Assembly: GCA_900551415.1 (NCBI GenBank)
Contig: URWB01000010.1
Location: 1 to 29,802, forward strand
Direction: 5' to 3'
Origin: an uncultured Eubacteriales bacterium
GTDB taxonomy: Bacteria > Bacillota > Clostridia > Peptostreptococcales > Anaerovoracaceae
Length of the DNA: 29,802 nt
Both the position numbers and the translations under genes were made by a program. The notes under the pieces were generated by a model. It was not told the DNA's origin. It made no database searches and saw only the letters and a list, made by a program, of their open reading frames with translations. This document shows, piece after piece, positions 6,814 to 15,496 of the stretch. Numbering within the stretch: position 1 is the first letter of the stretch; each line of letters opens with the position of its first letter.

Positions 6814-8838
6814 TTAGATGCTTGTCAGTAATCCGCCGACCTGTACGAACAGCGGCGCGAATACAACAGACACGATAGTCATCAGCTTGATCAGAATGTT
6901 GATGGACGGACCGGAAGTATCCTTGAACGGGTCACCGACGGTATCGCCAACGACAGCTGCCTTGTGCGGCTCGCTGCCCTTGCCGCCGAAGTGTCCTTCT
7001 TCGATGTACTTCTTCGCGTTATCCCACGCGCCGCCTGCGTTAGCCATCATGATAGCCAGCAGAACACCAGCGGATAATGCACCGCCCAGCATGCCGCCGA
7101 GTGCAGCAGGTCCAAAGATCAGACCAACAGCCAGCGGAGCAACGATTGCCATGATGCTCGGTACAACCATTTCCTTTAACGCAGCCTTCGTAGAGATATC
7201 TACGCAGTTTGCATAGTCAGGCTTTGCGGTACCTTCCATGATACCCTTGTTTTCTCTGAACTGTCTTCTGACTTCTTCGATCATTTCGTTCGCAGCTCTG
7301 CCGACAGAGTTCATCGTCATAGCGGAGAACAGGAACGGCAGCATTGCACCGATGAATAAGCCAATAATAACGATCGGGTCAAGTAAGCTGATGACTTCCA
7401 AATGTGTCACTGCTGCATAGGATGCAAACAGAGCCAGCGCTGTCAGTGCAGCGGAACCAATCGCGAAACCTTTACCGATCGCAGCGGTCGTGTTGCCGAC
7501 TGCGTCGAGTTTATCAGTAATCTCTCTGACTTCGTGCGGTAATTCAGACATCTCCGCGATACCACCCGCGTTATCGGATACCGGACCGTAAGCGTCAACA
7601 GCTACCGTCATACCGGTTGTGGAAAGCATACCTACCGCGGAAAGCGCGATACCATACAGACCTGCAAACTGGTAAGCTACGAATACGCCGATACAGATCA
7701 GGATGATCGGCCATAAGGTGGACATCATACCAACGCCCAGACCGCTGATGATCGTGGTCGCTGCGCCGGTCTGAGACTGTTCCGCGATACCCTGAACATG
7801 CTTGTAGTCTCCGGAAGTGTAGATTTCCGTAATTTTACCGATCGCGATACCTACAATCAAGCCTGCGATGATCGCTGCCGCGTAGGTGTAGTCACCGAGC
7901 ATGGACTTGGAAAGGAGTACCGTCGCAATGATAACGATCACGCCGCTGATGTACGTACCCATATTTAAGGCTGACGCAGGGTTTCCACCCTCTTTGCCTC
8001 TGACAAGCAGAATGCCGATGACGGACGCGATGATGCCAATCGCCGAAATAATCAGCGGGAAGATCGCAGCATCGGATTCTGAGAACGTTGCTGTCTCCGG
8101 TGCGGAGTTTACCGCAACGGCTGCCAGTGTTACTGCGGAAATAATGGAACCTACATAGGATTCGAACAGGTCGGAACCCATACCCGCTACGTCACCGACG
8201 TTGTCGCCTACGTTATCAGCGATAACAGCCGGGTTACGCGGGTCATCTTCCGGAATTCCCGCTTCGACCTTACCTACCAGGTCAGCACCAACGTCTGCTG
8301 CCTTCGTGTAGATGCCGCCGCCGACTCTGCCGAACAGCGCCATGGAAGATGCGCCGAGACCGAAGCCGGTTACGCATTCAACAACCGTTGCAAGGTCTAA
8401 CGCGCACAGTACAGCGCCCAGTCCGAACAGACCGAGACCGGATACGCAAAGACCCATGACAGCGCCGGATCTGAAGGCGATTTTTAATGCCTTGTTCATG
8501 CCGGACTCTCTCGCGGCATTCGCGGTTCTTACGTTACCGAGCGTAGCGACCTTCATGCCGAAGAAACCGGCTAAAACAGATAACGCCGCGCCGCACAAAT
8601 AAAGAACAGCGGTTGTCCAGTTTTGAAGCGCAAAACCAATTACTAAGAATAATACAACAACAACGATTACCATTGTTTTGTATTCTCTTGCCAGGAACGC
8701 CATCGCACCTTCTCTGATGTATCCGGCAATTTCCTTCATCCTGTCGGTACCCTCATCAGTCTTCTTGATCCATGATGCTAAACAGAAAGCAACAATCAGA
8801 CCAATGACGGCCGCGACAACCGGAAAAATTTTTTCCAT
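6814..8838 (-). CDS. hppA: Membrane-bound K+-dependent pyrophosphatase, probably Na+-pumping
   Basis: HppA couples hydrolysis of pyrophosphate to ion export across the membrane. The 674-residue product has about sixteen hydrophobic segments. The pyrophosphate-binding region is complete: ADVGADLVGKVEAGIPEDD, NVGDNVGDVAGMGSDLFESY, and late DNAGG and GDTVGDPFKDTSGPS motifs. GNTTAAIGKGF has Ala where K+-independent enzymes have Lys, so K+ dependence is expected. DLFESY carries the Glu found at this site in Na+-pumping members; the ion choice is inference. The start is ATG 8838, with AGGAGG nine bases upstream. The frame extends to GTG 8859, but that start would lie upstream of the AGGAGG site and include it in the coding region. 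Confidence 0.95.
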   Translation of the reverse strand: MEKIFPVVAAVIGLIVAFCLASWIKKTDEGTDRMKEIAGYIREGAMAFLAREYKTMVIVVVVLFLVIGFALQNWTTAVLYLCGAALSVLAGFFGMKVATLGNVRTANAARESGMNKALKIAFRSGAVMGLCVSGLGLFGLGAVLCALDLATVVECVTGFGLGASSMALFGRVGGGIYTKAADVGADLVGKVEAGIPEDDPRNPAVIADNVGDNVGDVAGMGSDLFESYVGSIISAVTLAAVAVNSAPETATFSESDAAIFPLIISAIGIIASVIGILLVRGKEGGNPASALNMGTYISGVIVIIATVLLSKSMLGDYTYAAAIIAGLIVGIAIGKITEIYTSGDYKHVQGIAEQSQTGAATTIISGLGVGMMSTLWPIILICIGVFVAYQFAGLYGIALSAVGMLSTTGMTVAVDAYGPVSDNAGGIAEMSELPHEVREITDKLDAVGNTTAAIGKGFAIGSAALTALALFASYAAVTHLEVISLLDPIVIIGLFIGAMLPFLFSAMTMNSVGRAANEMIEEVRRQFRENKGIMEGTAKPDYANCVDISTKAALKEMVVPSIMAIVAPLAVGLIFGPAALGGMLGGALSAGVLLAIMMANAGGAWDNAKKYIEEGHFGGKGSEPHKAAVVGDTVGDPFKDTSGPSINILIKLMTIVSVVFAPLFVQVGGLLTSI

Positions 8839-8865
8839 AATATAATACCTCCTACTCACGCCGAA

Positions 8866-8890
8866 TAAGAGGCACGTCCTTCGTACCTCT
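8866..8890 (-). other. Hairpin in the secG-hppA intergenic region
   Basis: AAGAGGCACG and CGTACCTCTT pair with one mismatch around a five-base loop. On the minus strand the tail is only weakly T-rich. It may be a leaky terminator of secG or an mRNA stability element in the hppA leader. Confidence 0.4.
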
Positions 8891-8944
8891 TTTCATCGTG
8901 AAATATAATAAAAACAATTTAAGCAAACGCATGTTTTCTCACAA

Positions 8945-9175
8945 TTATTCCATTGTGACGATTACAAGAGAAAGCACTATGAACAATACAGCGCCGATAG
9001 CGGTCACTTTTTCCAGCAGTGCTTCATAACCTTTGCTCTTTTTCTTACCGAAAAGCTGCTCCGCACCGCCTGCGATGGAACCTGACAAACCGGCGCTGTT
9101 TCCGGACTGCAGGAGCACGCTGGCAATCAGAATCAGACTTGCAATCGCGAGCAAAATCATTAAGACAATCTTCAT
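8945..9175 (-). CDS. secG: Preprotein translocase subunit SecG
   Basis: SecG is the small accessory subunit of the SecYEG protein export channel. The 76-residue product has two membrane segments (about 1-20 and 53-74) joined by a Gly/Ser-rich loop with the family pattern LLQSGNSAGLSGSIAGGAEQLFGKKKSKG. AGGAGG lies six bases before the ATG. It sits after tpiA, a common place for secG in Clostridia, and has its own predicted promoter. Confidence 0.93.
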   Translation of the reverse strand: MKIVLMILLAIASLILIASVLLQSGNSAGLSGSIAGGAEQLFGKKKSKGYEALLEKVTAIGAVLFIVLSLVIVTME

Positions 9176-9205
9176 CTCATACCTCCTTGTAATTTTAACT
9201 TGTTA

Positions 9206-9235
9206 ATTGTACCATACCTTGCCTGATAAAATCAA
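9206..9235 (-). promoter_or_regulatory. Predicted promoter of secG
   Basis: On the minus strand TTGATT (9230-9235) and TACAAT (9206-9211) are separated by 18 bases, and TGG directly before the -10 gives an extended -10. The -35 begins only a few bases after the tpiA stop. Confidence 0.5.
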
Positions 9236-9236
9236 G

Positions 9237-9983
9237 CTAAAAGTTTACAATTTCATGAAATTTTAGCGGTTCCAGGCTGGCTCCGCCTACCAAAGCACCG
9301 TCGATTTCCTCTCCCTCCATGATCTCCGTCACATTTTCAGGCTTCACGCTGCCGCCGTACTGGATGATCACGCGGTCGGAGACCTCGTCACCGTACATTT
9401 CTGTCAAGGTATCCCGAATCAAAGAACACATCATATTTGCCTGAATCGGTGTTGCGGTTCTGCCGGTGCCGATAGCCCAGATCGGTTCATAGGCGATAAC
9501 TACACGCTCTGCTTTTTCCGGCGGAATGTCATGCAGCGCGTTCTTTACCTGCTCGCTGACCAATTGGCGTTCATAGCCTGCGTCTTTTTGCTGCAGGTTC
9601 TCGCCCACACATACAATCGGTACAATTTTTGTTTCGAGCAGTGCCTTTACCTTGCGGTTTACAGTATCGTCCGATTCATTAAAATACTGTCTGCGCTCCG
9701 AATGTCCGACGATACAGTAATCCACGCCGATTTCCTCGAGCATCGGAATCGAAATTTCTCCGGTAAAAGCGCCCTCCGCTTCATAATGCACGTTCTGCGC
9801 GCCGACGCCGATGCCGGTTCCGCGAAACGCTTCTACCAGAAACGGCAGCTGCGGATACGGAGCGCAAACGGCAACCCGCACGTCAGACGGCTGATATATT
9901 TTTTTGAATTCCTCCGCGAAGGCCCTGGCTTCCGCGATGGTTTTATACATTTTCCAGTTTCCTGCGATAAAAGGATAGCGCAT
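9237..9983 (-). CDS. tpiA: Triosephosphate isomerase
   Basis: TpiA interconverts dihydroxyacetone phosphate and glyceraldehyde 3-phosphate. The 248-residue product has all catalytic residues: Lys11 in AGNWKMYKT, His94 in VGHSERR and Glu166 in AYEPIWAIGTG, plus the phosphate-binding QYGGSVKPEN and GALVGGASL near the C-terminus. It starts 18 bases after the upstream GAPDH stop, so they are probably cotranscribed. Its ribosome site (GAAAGG) is weaker than those of its neighbours. Confidence 0.97.
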   Translation of the reverse strand: MRYPFIAGNWKMYKTIAEARAFAEEFKKIYQPSDVRVAVCAPYPQLPFLVEAFRGTGIGVGAQNVHYEAEGAFTGEISIPMLEEIGVDYCIVGHSERRQYFNESDDTVNRKVKALLETKIVPIVCVGENLQQKDAGYERQLVSEQVKNALHDIPPEKAERVVIAYEPIWAIGTGRTATPIQANMMCSLIRDTLTEMYGDEVSDRVIIQYGGSVKPENVTEIMEGEEIDGALVGGASLEPLKFHEIVNF

Positions 9984-10001
9984 AGAAAATTTCGCCTTTC
10001 T

Positions 10002-11021
10002 TTATTTAATAAACTTTTTCAAATGTTTCAAAGTTCTGATCAGCTGGCAGGTATAACTCATTTCATTATCGTACCATGCCACGATCCGCACCTCATAGAT
10101 ATGCGTGCCGCACTGCTGTGCCAGCGTTTGCGTCGCGTCAAAGAGCGATCCGTAGCTCATGCCGATAATATCCGAGCTGACCAGTTCCTCCTCCGTATAA
10201 CCGAAGGACGCGTTGGCGGCGGCCTTCATCGCCGCGTTGATGCCCTCGACGGAGACACTGTCGGTCATGTCCTTGAGGGTAGCGTCCAAAATCGTGATGG
10301 AACCGGATGGAACCGGAACTCTCTGCGCGGAACCGATCAGTTTGCCTGCCAGCTCCGGAATGACCAAACCAATCGCTTTGGCCGCGCCGGTCGAGTTCGG
10401 CACGATATTGATCGCGCCTGCTCTGGCTCTGCGAAGATCCCCTTTTCTGTGCGGCCCGTCCAAAAGCATTTGATCGCCGGTATACGCGTGAATGGTCGTC
10501 ATAAAGCCTGTGCGCACTTCCCGATAATCATTCAGAACCTTTGCCATAGGTGCCAGACAGTTGGTCGTGCAAGAGGCTCCGGAGATAATATGGTCGTTTT
10601 CGGTCAGCGTTTCATGGTTGACACCGTAAACAATGGTCGGAAGGTCATTGCCTGCCGGAGCCGAAATCAGCACCTTCTTGGCGCCTGCGTCGATATGTGC
10701 CTGCGATTTGGCTTTAGACGTATAGAAACCCGTACATTCCAAAACGACATCGATATTGAGTGCTTTCCATGGCAGATTGCGCGCGTCCGGTTCCTTGTAG
10801 ACCGGAATATCCGCACCGTCCACTGTGATGGAATCTTCATCCCAAAGCACCTCGTGTCCATGGTACGCGCCCTGTGAGCTGTCATATTTTAAAAGATGCG
10901 CCAGCATCTTAGGGTCAGTCAGATCGTTGATTGCGACTACCTGCATCTCGGGATCTTCAAAGATCTTACGAAAAGCCAGTCTGCCGATACGTCCAAATCC
11001 GTTAATTGCTACTCTTACCAT
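10002..11021 (-). CDS. gap: Glyceraldehyde-3-phosphate dehydrogenase, NAD-type (GAPDH 1)
   Basis: GAPDH oxidatively phosphorylates glyceraldehyde 3-phosphate to 1,3-bisphosphoglycerate. The 339-residue product has NGFGRIGR, Asp33 in AINDLTDPK (the NAD-selecting position), the active site SGASCTTNC with Cys151, His178 in TTIHAYTGDQ, the DGPH segment with the Pro usual in NAD enzymes, and WYDNEMSYT. It sits between pgk and tpiA in canonical order and is therefore the likely catabolic enzyme. AGGAGG lies seven bases before the ATG. A second, quite different GAPDH lies at 12328-13344. Confidence 0.95.
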   Translation of the reverse strand: MVRVAINGFGRIGRLAFRKIFEDPEMQVVAINDLTDPKMLAHLLKYDSSQGAYHGHEVLWDEDSITVDGADIPVYKEPDARNLPWKALNIDVVLECTGFYTSKAKSQAHIDAGAKKVLISAPAGNDLPTIVYGVNHETLTENDHIISGASCTTNCLAPMAKVLNDYREVRTGFMTTIHAYTGDQMLLDGPHRKGDLRRARAGAINIVPNSTGAAKAIGLVIPELAGKLIGSAQRVPVPSGSITILDATLKDMTDSVSVEGINAAMKAAANASFGYTEEELVSSDIIGMSYGSLFDATQTLAQQCGTHIYEVRIVAWYDNEMSYTCQLIRTLKHLKKFIK

Positions 11022-11034
11022 CCTTGTACCTCCT

Positions 11035-11085
11035 GCGTCTTTTCTGTGTCACGCGGCAAGCGCACTGCACGCGCCGCGGTGTCCT
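11035..11085 (-). other. GC-rich hairpin between pgk and gap
   Basis: In the 74-base gap, CGCGGC and GCCGCG arms enclose a shorter inner GCG/CGC pairing. There is no T-run after it, so it is not a simple terminator. It could tune mRNA processing or stability between the two glycolytic genes. Confidence 0.35.
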
Positions 11086-11095
11086 GTGTGCATGC

Positions 11096-12280
11096 CTATT
11101 TTTCCTCGATCACGGCAATGCCCGGAAGCACCTTGCCTTCCAAAAATTCCAAGGAGGCGCCGCCACCGGTGGAGATGTGGGTCATCTTGTCCTTCAAGCC
11201 GAACTGTTCACAAGCTGCCGCGGAGTCACCGCCTCCGATAATCGTCACAGCATCTGCCGCGGCCAGTGCTTCCGCGACGGCTCTGGTTCCACCGGCGAAA
11301 TTCGGCATTTCGAAGACACCCATCGGTCCGTTCCAGACGATGGTTTTGGCCTGTGCGATCTCTGCCTTGAACAGTTCGATCGTCTTCGGGCCGATATCCA
11401 TACCCATCATGTCAGATGGAATTTTATCGTTATCGAATACAGCAAATTCCGTATCATTTTGAAATTCCTTCGCGCAGACCGCGTCAACCGGAAGCAGAAG
11501 CTTTACGCCTGCTTGTGCTGCTTTTGCCAAAATTTGCTTTGCGAGTTCCAGGCTGTCCTGATCCAGAATGGATGTCCCGATTTCCAAACCCTCCGCTTTA
11601 AAAAACGTGTACGCCATACCGCCGCCGATGATCAGCGCATCAACCTTTTTGAGCAGGTTTTCGATGACCGGAATCTTATCCCCAACCTTCGCGCCGCCCA
11701 TGATCGCGACAAACGGTCTCTCTGGGTTTTCTACCGCGTTTCCGAGGAACTGTACCTCTTTTTCAATCAGAAAGCCTGAAACACATGGCAGATAATCCGC
11801 GATTCCCGCTGTCGAAGCGTGCGCTCTGTGTGCGGTGCCAAAAGCATCGTTGACGAAAATATCCCCCAGCGATGCTAGTTCTTTCGCAAAACCCGGATCA
11901 TTCTCGGTTTCTTCCTTGCGGAAGCGTACATTTTCCAAAAGCATGACATCGCCCTCCGCGAGCGCTGCCGCTGCCTGCCGCGTTTTTTCGTCCACCACGC
12001 GATCCGATGCGGCGAAAACCACCTGTTTGCCCAAAAGCTGCGTAAGTCTGTCCGCTACCGGCTGCAAGGTAAATTCTTTTTTCGGTTCACCCTTCGGTCT
12101 TCCCATATGGGACATCAGGATGACCTTCGCGCCATGCTCCGTCAGATAACGGATTGTCGGCAGTGCCGATACGATACGGGTATCGTCGGTAATCTTACCG
12201 TCCTGCATCGGTACGTTGAAGTCGCATCTGACGAGAACGCGCTTCCCTTTTACATCAATGTCTCTGACTGTTTTTTTCAT
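11096..12280 (-). CDS. pgk: Phosphoglycerate kinase
   Basis: Pgk transfers the acyl phosphate of 1,3-bisphosphoglycerate to ADP. The 394-residue product has the N-terminal substrate site VLVRCDFNVPMQDG, the SHMGRPKG segment, the hinge WNGPMGVFE and the C-terminal nucleotide site GGGDSAAA and STGGGASLEFLEG. AAGGAG precedes the ATG by nine bases. It is flanked on both sides by GAPDH genes, which is unusual. Confidence 0.97.
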   Translation of the reverse strand: MKKTVRDIDVKGKRVLVRCDFNVPMQDGKITDDTRIVSALPTIRYLTEHGAKVILMSHMGRPKGEPKKEFTLQPVADRLTQLLGKQVVFAASDRVVDEKTRQAAAALAEGDVMLLENVRFRKEETENDPGFAKELASLGDIFVNDAFGTAHRAHASTAGIADYLPCVSGFLIEKEVQFLGNAVENPERPFVAIMGGAKVGDKIPVIENLLKKVDALIIGGGMAYTFFKAEGLEIGTSILDQDSLELAKQILAKAAQAGVKLLLPVDAVCAKEFQNDTEFAVFDNDKIPSDMMGMDIGPKTIELFKAEIAQAKTIVWNGPMGVFEMPNFAGGTRAVAEALAAADAVTIIGGGDSAAACEQFGLKDKMTHISTGGGASLEFLEGKVLPGIAVIEEK

Positions 12281-12327
12281 AAATCTCTTCTCCTTTTCAT
12301 TTACTTATGTACATGATGTACGCGGAT

Positions 12328-13344
12328 TTATTCACAGTCGATCTGATGCATGTATTTGAGCATATTCAAGAGATTGCTGGAGTAACCGAATTCGTTGTCA
12401 TAGTAGGCGATCAGCTTGAAAAAATGGTCATTCAGTTCAATGGTCTGTCTGGAGTCAAAGATGGAGGTATGGGAATCTCCCACAAAGTCACCGGAAACCA
12501 CTTCATCATCGACATATTCCAAAACGCCTTTCAGATAAGTCTCGGAAGCTTCTTTGATCTTCTGTCTGAGCTCCGGACCGCTCGTCGGTGTATTCAATAC
12601 CACGTTGACATCGATCACGGAAACGTCCGCGGTCGGTACACGATAAGAAATACCTGTCATTTTGCCCTGGAGAGACGGAATAACCAGCCCGACGGCTTTG
12701 GCCGCGCCCGTTGTGGACGGAATCACATTGCCGAAGACACTGCGGCCTGTTCTCCAGTCCTTGAGAGATTTGGCATCGACAACCTTCTGCTTCGCGGTCG
12801 CCGCGTGAATGGTGGACATCAGGCCTTCCTTAATCCCGTAATGATCTTCGATCACCTTCATCAGAGGCGCGAGACAGTTAGTCGTACAGGACGCGTTAGA
12901 AACGACCTTCATATCCGAATGGTAGTTCTCGTGATTTACGCCGTAAACGAAGGTTGGTGTATCTTTATCCTTTGCCGGCGCGGAAATAATGACATGCTTC
13001 GCGCCTGCTTCGATGTGATCCATCGCTTTTTCGGTCGTAACATAAGCGCCGGTACAGTCAATCACATAATCGACACCTGCTTCTTTCCACGGGATCTCCA
13101 GCGCGTCGGAACAGGAAAACACATCCACATGTTTGCCGTCAATGTATATTCCGGACTGGTCGTGATCTAAACTCTTTGGGAATCTGCCAAAAACGGTATC
13201 GTATCTGAGCATGTAAACCATGTACTCCAGATCCGCGTTTCTCAAATTGATCGCTCTGATCTCAATCTCCGGCATTTCCATCGCCGCGCGGATCACAACA
13301 CGTCCAATTCTTCCAAAACCGTTGATTCCTACTCTAATCGCCAT
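12328..13344 (-). CDS. gap: Second glyceraldehyde-3-phosphate dehydrogenase, divergent cofactor site (GAPDH 2)
   Basis: This is a complete type I GAPDH of 338 residues with NGFGRIGR, Cys153 in SNASCTTNC, His180 in STIHAATAKQ and YYDNEFGYS, so it should be catalytically active. It differs from GAPDH 1 throughout, and its DWRTGRS and YRVPTADVSVID regions recall the E. coli GapA-like branch. The NAD-selecting Asp after AIN is Leu34 here, and the region usually holding Leu-Pro or Gly-Pro reads VVDAKSLKDW without Pro. Both changes point to NADP use or relaxed specificity; this is inference. ATG 13344 is chosen over 13350 because the AGGAGG would be only three bases from the earlier ATG. It lies between rpoN and pgk. 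Confidence 0.92.
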   Translation of the reverse strand: MAIRVGINGFGRIGRVVIRAAMEMPEIEIRAINLRNADLEYMVYMLRYDTVFGRFPKSLDHDQSGIYIDGKHVDVFSCSDALEIPWKEAGVDYVIDCTGAYVTTEKAMDHIEAGAKHVIISAPAKDKDTPTFVYGVNHENYHSDMKVVSNASCTTNCLAPLMKVIEDHYGIKEGLMSTIHAATAKQKVVDAKSLKDWRTGRSVFGNVIPSTTGAAKAVGLVIPSLQGKMTGISYRVPTADVSVIDVNVVLNTPTSGPELRQKIKEASETYLKGVLEYVDDEVVSGDFVGDSHTSIFDSRQTIELNDHFFKLIAYYDNEFGYSSNLLNMLKYMHQIDCE

Positions 13345-13411
13345 TTTCATTCTCCTCCTAAATCTCTTTGAATGACTCTTTGATTTTATTTGTTTATGTT
13401 TTTAAAATATA

Positions 13412-14827
13412 TTAATATCTTCTTCTCTTGGAGGAAGATAAAATATTCATACCTTCTCTGTATTTTGCGACCGTCCGTCTGGAAATCTCGATGCCTTTTC
13501 TGCTGAGAATTTCCACCATATCCTGGTCACTGTAAGGCTTCTTCGGATCTTCTCCGTCGATGATCTCCTTGATAAAGGATTTGATGCTGTTGGACGACAT
13601 GCCCTCACCATCAGCGCCTGTCACACCGCTGGAAAAGAAATATTTGATTTCAAACACACCGCGCGGCGTCTGCATATATTTGCCGTTGATGGAACGGCTG
13701 ACTGTAGACTCGTGAATATCAAGCGCTTCCGCGACCTGTTTGAGTGTCAAAGTTTTTAAATATTTAGGACCCTTGTCCAAAAACTCCTTCTGGTAATCCA
13801 CGACAGCCTGCGCGACATTATAGATCGTTTGCTTGCGCTGTTCAATGCTGCGGATCAGCCAAAGCGCCGCATTGTATTTATCACTCAGATACTTGGAAAG
13901 TTCCTCATCATGCGGAGCCTCTTTGGCGATTGTCGAATAATACGGGCTGACCATCAGCCGCGGCACGGCTCCGTCATTGGTCACGACATGGTAATCCCCG
14001 TCGATTTTCTCTACGGTCACATCCGGCACGATGTATTTGACATTCTCTCCGGATGAAAACTGACGTCCCGGCTTCGGTTCCAAAGTCCGGATCAAGTCAG
14101 AAATCAACTGTACCTGCGGAATCGTCAAGCCGGTCGCTTTCGCTACTTTGTTCAGCTTATTATCCCCAAGATCTGCCAAATGATTCAAAATAATATATTC
14201 AACGGAGTCCTCTAAAAGTCCCTTGACTGCAAGCTGAATAATCAGACATTCCTCCAGATTTCTCGCTCCCACACCGGCAGGCTCAAAGGTTTGAATTACG
14301 TCCAGCACATGCTCGACTCTGGCAAGCGGAACTTGAAAACACTTCGCCACGCGGCCGATATCAACGGTTAAATAACCGTTGTCATCGATAGCTTCAACCA
14401 AATATCTGCCTATTTTGAGATCGCAGCCCTTTAACTTGGAAAACGTCAATTGCAGAAGCAGGGAATCCTCCAAGGTCTCCTCTTTGCTGACGAACTGCTC
14501 GAAGGAGGTTTCTTCGTGATCTTTGGAATATTCCCACTGTCTGTAGCTGATATCATCATATTCCGCTTCTTTGACCTTTTCACGCAGATCGATGTCAGAC
14601 TGTTCCGCCTCCTTCTTGTCCAAGGTCTCGGTCTTGGAAACCTCTAGTTCCCTTTTGTTGTCATCGTTTCCCTCATATTCCAGTACCGGGTTCTGCATGA
14701 GTTCGTTCTGCACAAAGGAATCCAACTCCTGCGTATTGAACTGCAAAATCTGAATCGCCTGGATCAGTTCCGGGGTCATGGTCAGCTTTTGGGTTTGTTC
14801 AATTGTTAAATCATATCCTAGCTTCAT
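13412..14827 (-). CDS. rpoN: RNA polymerase sigma-54 factor
   Basis: Sigma-54 directs RNA polymerase to -24/-12 promoters that need AAA+ activators. The 471-residue product has the Gln/Leu-rich region I (QTQKLTMTPELIQAIQILQ), an acidic segment around 60-110, the core-binding part, a helix-turn-helix around TLKQVAEALDIHESTVSR and the RpoN box SRRTVAKYRE at 449-458. The stop is about 60 bases before GAPDH 2. A sigma-54 gene ahead of gap-pgk-tpi-secG is, as I recall, also found in Clostridium. A cggR repressor gene, often present in such clusters, is absent here. I saw no convincing -24/-12 promoter in the window. Confidence 0.96.
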   Translation of the reverse strand: MKLGYDLTIEQTQKLTMTPELIQAIQILQFNTQELDSFVQNELMQNPVLEYEGNDDNKRELEVSKTETLDKKEAEQSDIDLREKVKEAEYDDISYRQWEYSKDHEETSFEQFVSKEETLEDSLLLQLTFSKLKGCDLKIGRYLVEAIDDNGYLTVDIGRVAKCFQVPLARVEHVLDVIQTFEPAGVGARNLEECLIIQLAVKGLLEDSVEYIILNHLADLGDNKLNKVAKATGLTIPQVQLISDLIRTLEPKPGRQFSSGENVKYIVPDVTVEKIDGDYHVVTNDGAVPRLMVSPYYSTIAKEAPHDEELSKYLSDKYNAALWLIRSIEQRKQTIYNVAQAVVDYQKEFLDKGPKYLKTLTLKQVAEALDIHESTVSRSINGKYMQTPRGVFEIKYFFSSGVTGADGEGMSSNSIKSFIKEIIDGEDPKKPYSDQDMVEILSRKGIEISRRTVAKYREGMNILSSSKRRRY

Positions 14828-14869
14828 CCTACACCTCGAATAAAAACACCATAAAACTCTTATGCAATT

Positions 14870-14898
14870 ATTATACCAAAGAACATGCCCTATTTCAA
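14870..14898 (-). promoter_or_regulatory. Sigma-A promoter of rpoN (and probably the glycolytic genes)
   Basis: On the minus strand TTGAAA (14893-14898) and TATAAT (14870-14875) are separated by exactly 17 bases. The -35 overlaps the last codons of trmL. Transcription would begin near 14862, about 35 bases before the rpoN start. No equally good promoter was seen between rpoN and GAPDH 2, so readthrough into the glycolytic genes is likely. Confidence 0.75.
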
Positions 14899-15366
14899 GC
14901 CCGGAAAACCTAACTGTCTCAGAGCTTCAAATAAAATAATGTTCGCGGAATTTGCCAGATTAAAAGACCGCAGACGCGTATCTTCGCTCATAGGAATTCT
15001 GATTGCCGTTTCCGCGTGCGCGGCGATAAAATCCCGCGGCAGTCCCGCTGTCTCCTTACCGAACAGAAACATGTCCTCGTCTTGATATCGCGGCTCGGTA
15101 TAGATTTGTCCACCCTTGGTTGTCGCCAGGAACAAGCGTCTGTCTCCGCGGCCGTATTCTTGCATAAACGCTTCTAAACTTTCATGCACCTCGAGTTTCA
15201 CAAACGGCCAATAATCCAGTCCCGCGCGCTTCAGGCTCTTGTCATCGATGCAAAAGCCCAGTGGTTTGACCAAATGCAGCACGCTGCCGGTCGCCGCGCA
15301 GGTTCTCGCGATATTGCCTGTATTCGGCGGTATCTCGGGTTCTACAAACACAATATGTAATGCCAT
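14890..15366 (-). CDS. trmL: tRNA (cytidine/uridine-34-2'-O)-methyltransferase TrmL
   Basis: TrmL is a SPOUT-fold, AdoMet-dependent enzyme that methylates the wobble ribose of certain leucine tRNAs. The 158-residue length fits this minimal single-domain family. Motifs are PPNTGNIARTCAAT, the knot region FGKETAGLP and IPM, and the last motif RSFNLANSANIILFEALRQ, in which family members usually have SLNLS. It diverges from hom across a 246-base gap. Confidence 0.92.
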   Translation of the reverse strand: MALHIVFVEPEIPPNTGNIARTCAATGSVLHLVKPLGFCIDDKSLKRAGLDYWPFVKLEVHESLEAFMQEYGRGDRRLFLATTKGGQIYTEPRYQDEDMFLFGKETAGLPRDFIAAHAETAIRIPMSEDTRLRSFNLANSANIILFEALRQLGFPGLK

Positions 15367-15467
15367 CTTCTCTCCTATCTATCTCGTAAATGACGCGTCT
15401 TGCGTTTCACGAATTTTTTCCACTCACACTATCATAACAAATTTTTAAAAAAAATAAAGAGAATTTC

Positions 15468-15496
15468 ATGACAAAGTTAAAAAAATATTATATAAT
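15468..15496 (+). promoter_or_regulatory. Sigma-A promoter of hom
   Basis: ATGACA (15468-15473) and TATAAT (15491-15496) are 17 bases apart, matching the consensus in eleven of twelve positions. The -10 lies within the first copy of a 23-bp direct repeat, so a factor binding the repeat could block the promoter. Transcription would start near 15503. Confidence 0.65.

Noticed and set aside
9531..10877. Plus-strand open frame of 448 codons
   Set aside because: It lies wholly antisense to tpiA and gap, both with complete catalytic motifs, and its translation is rich in Arg, His and Cys without recognisable domains.
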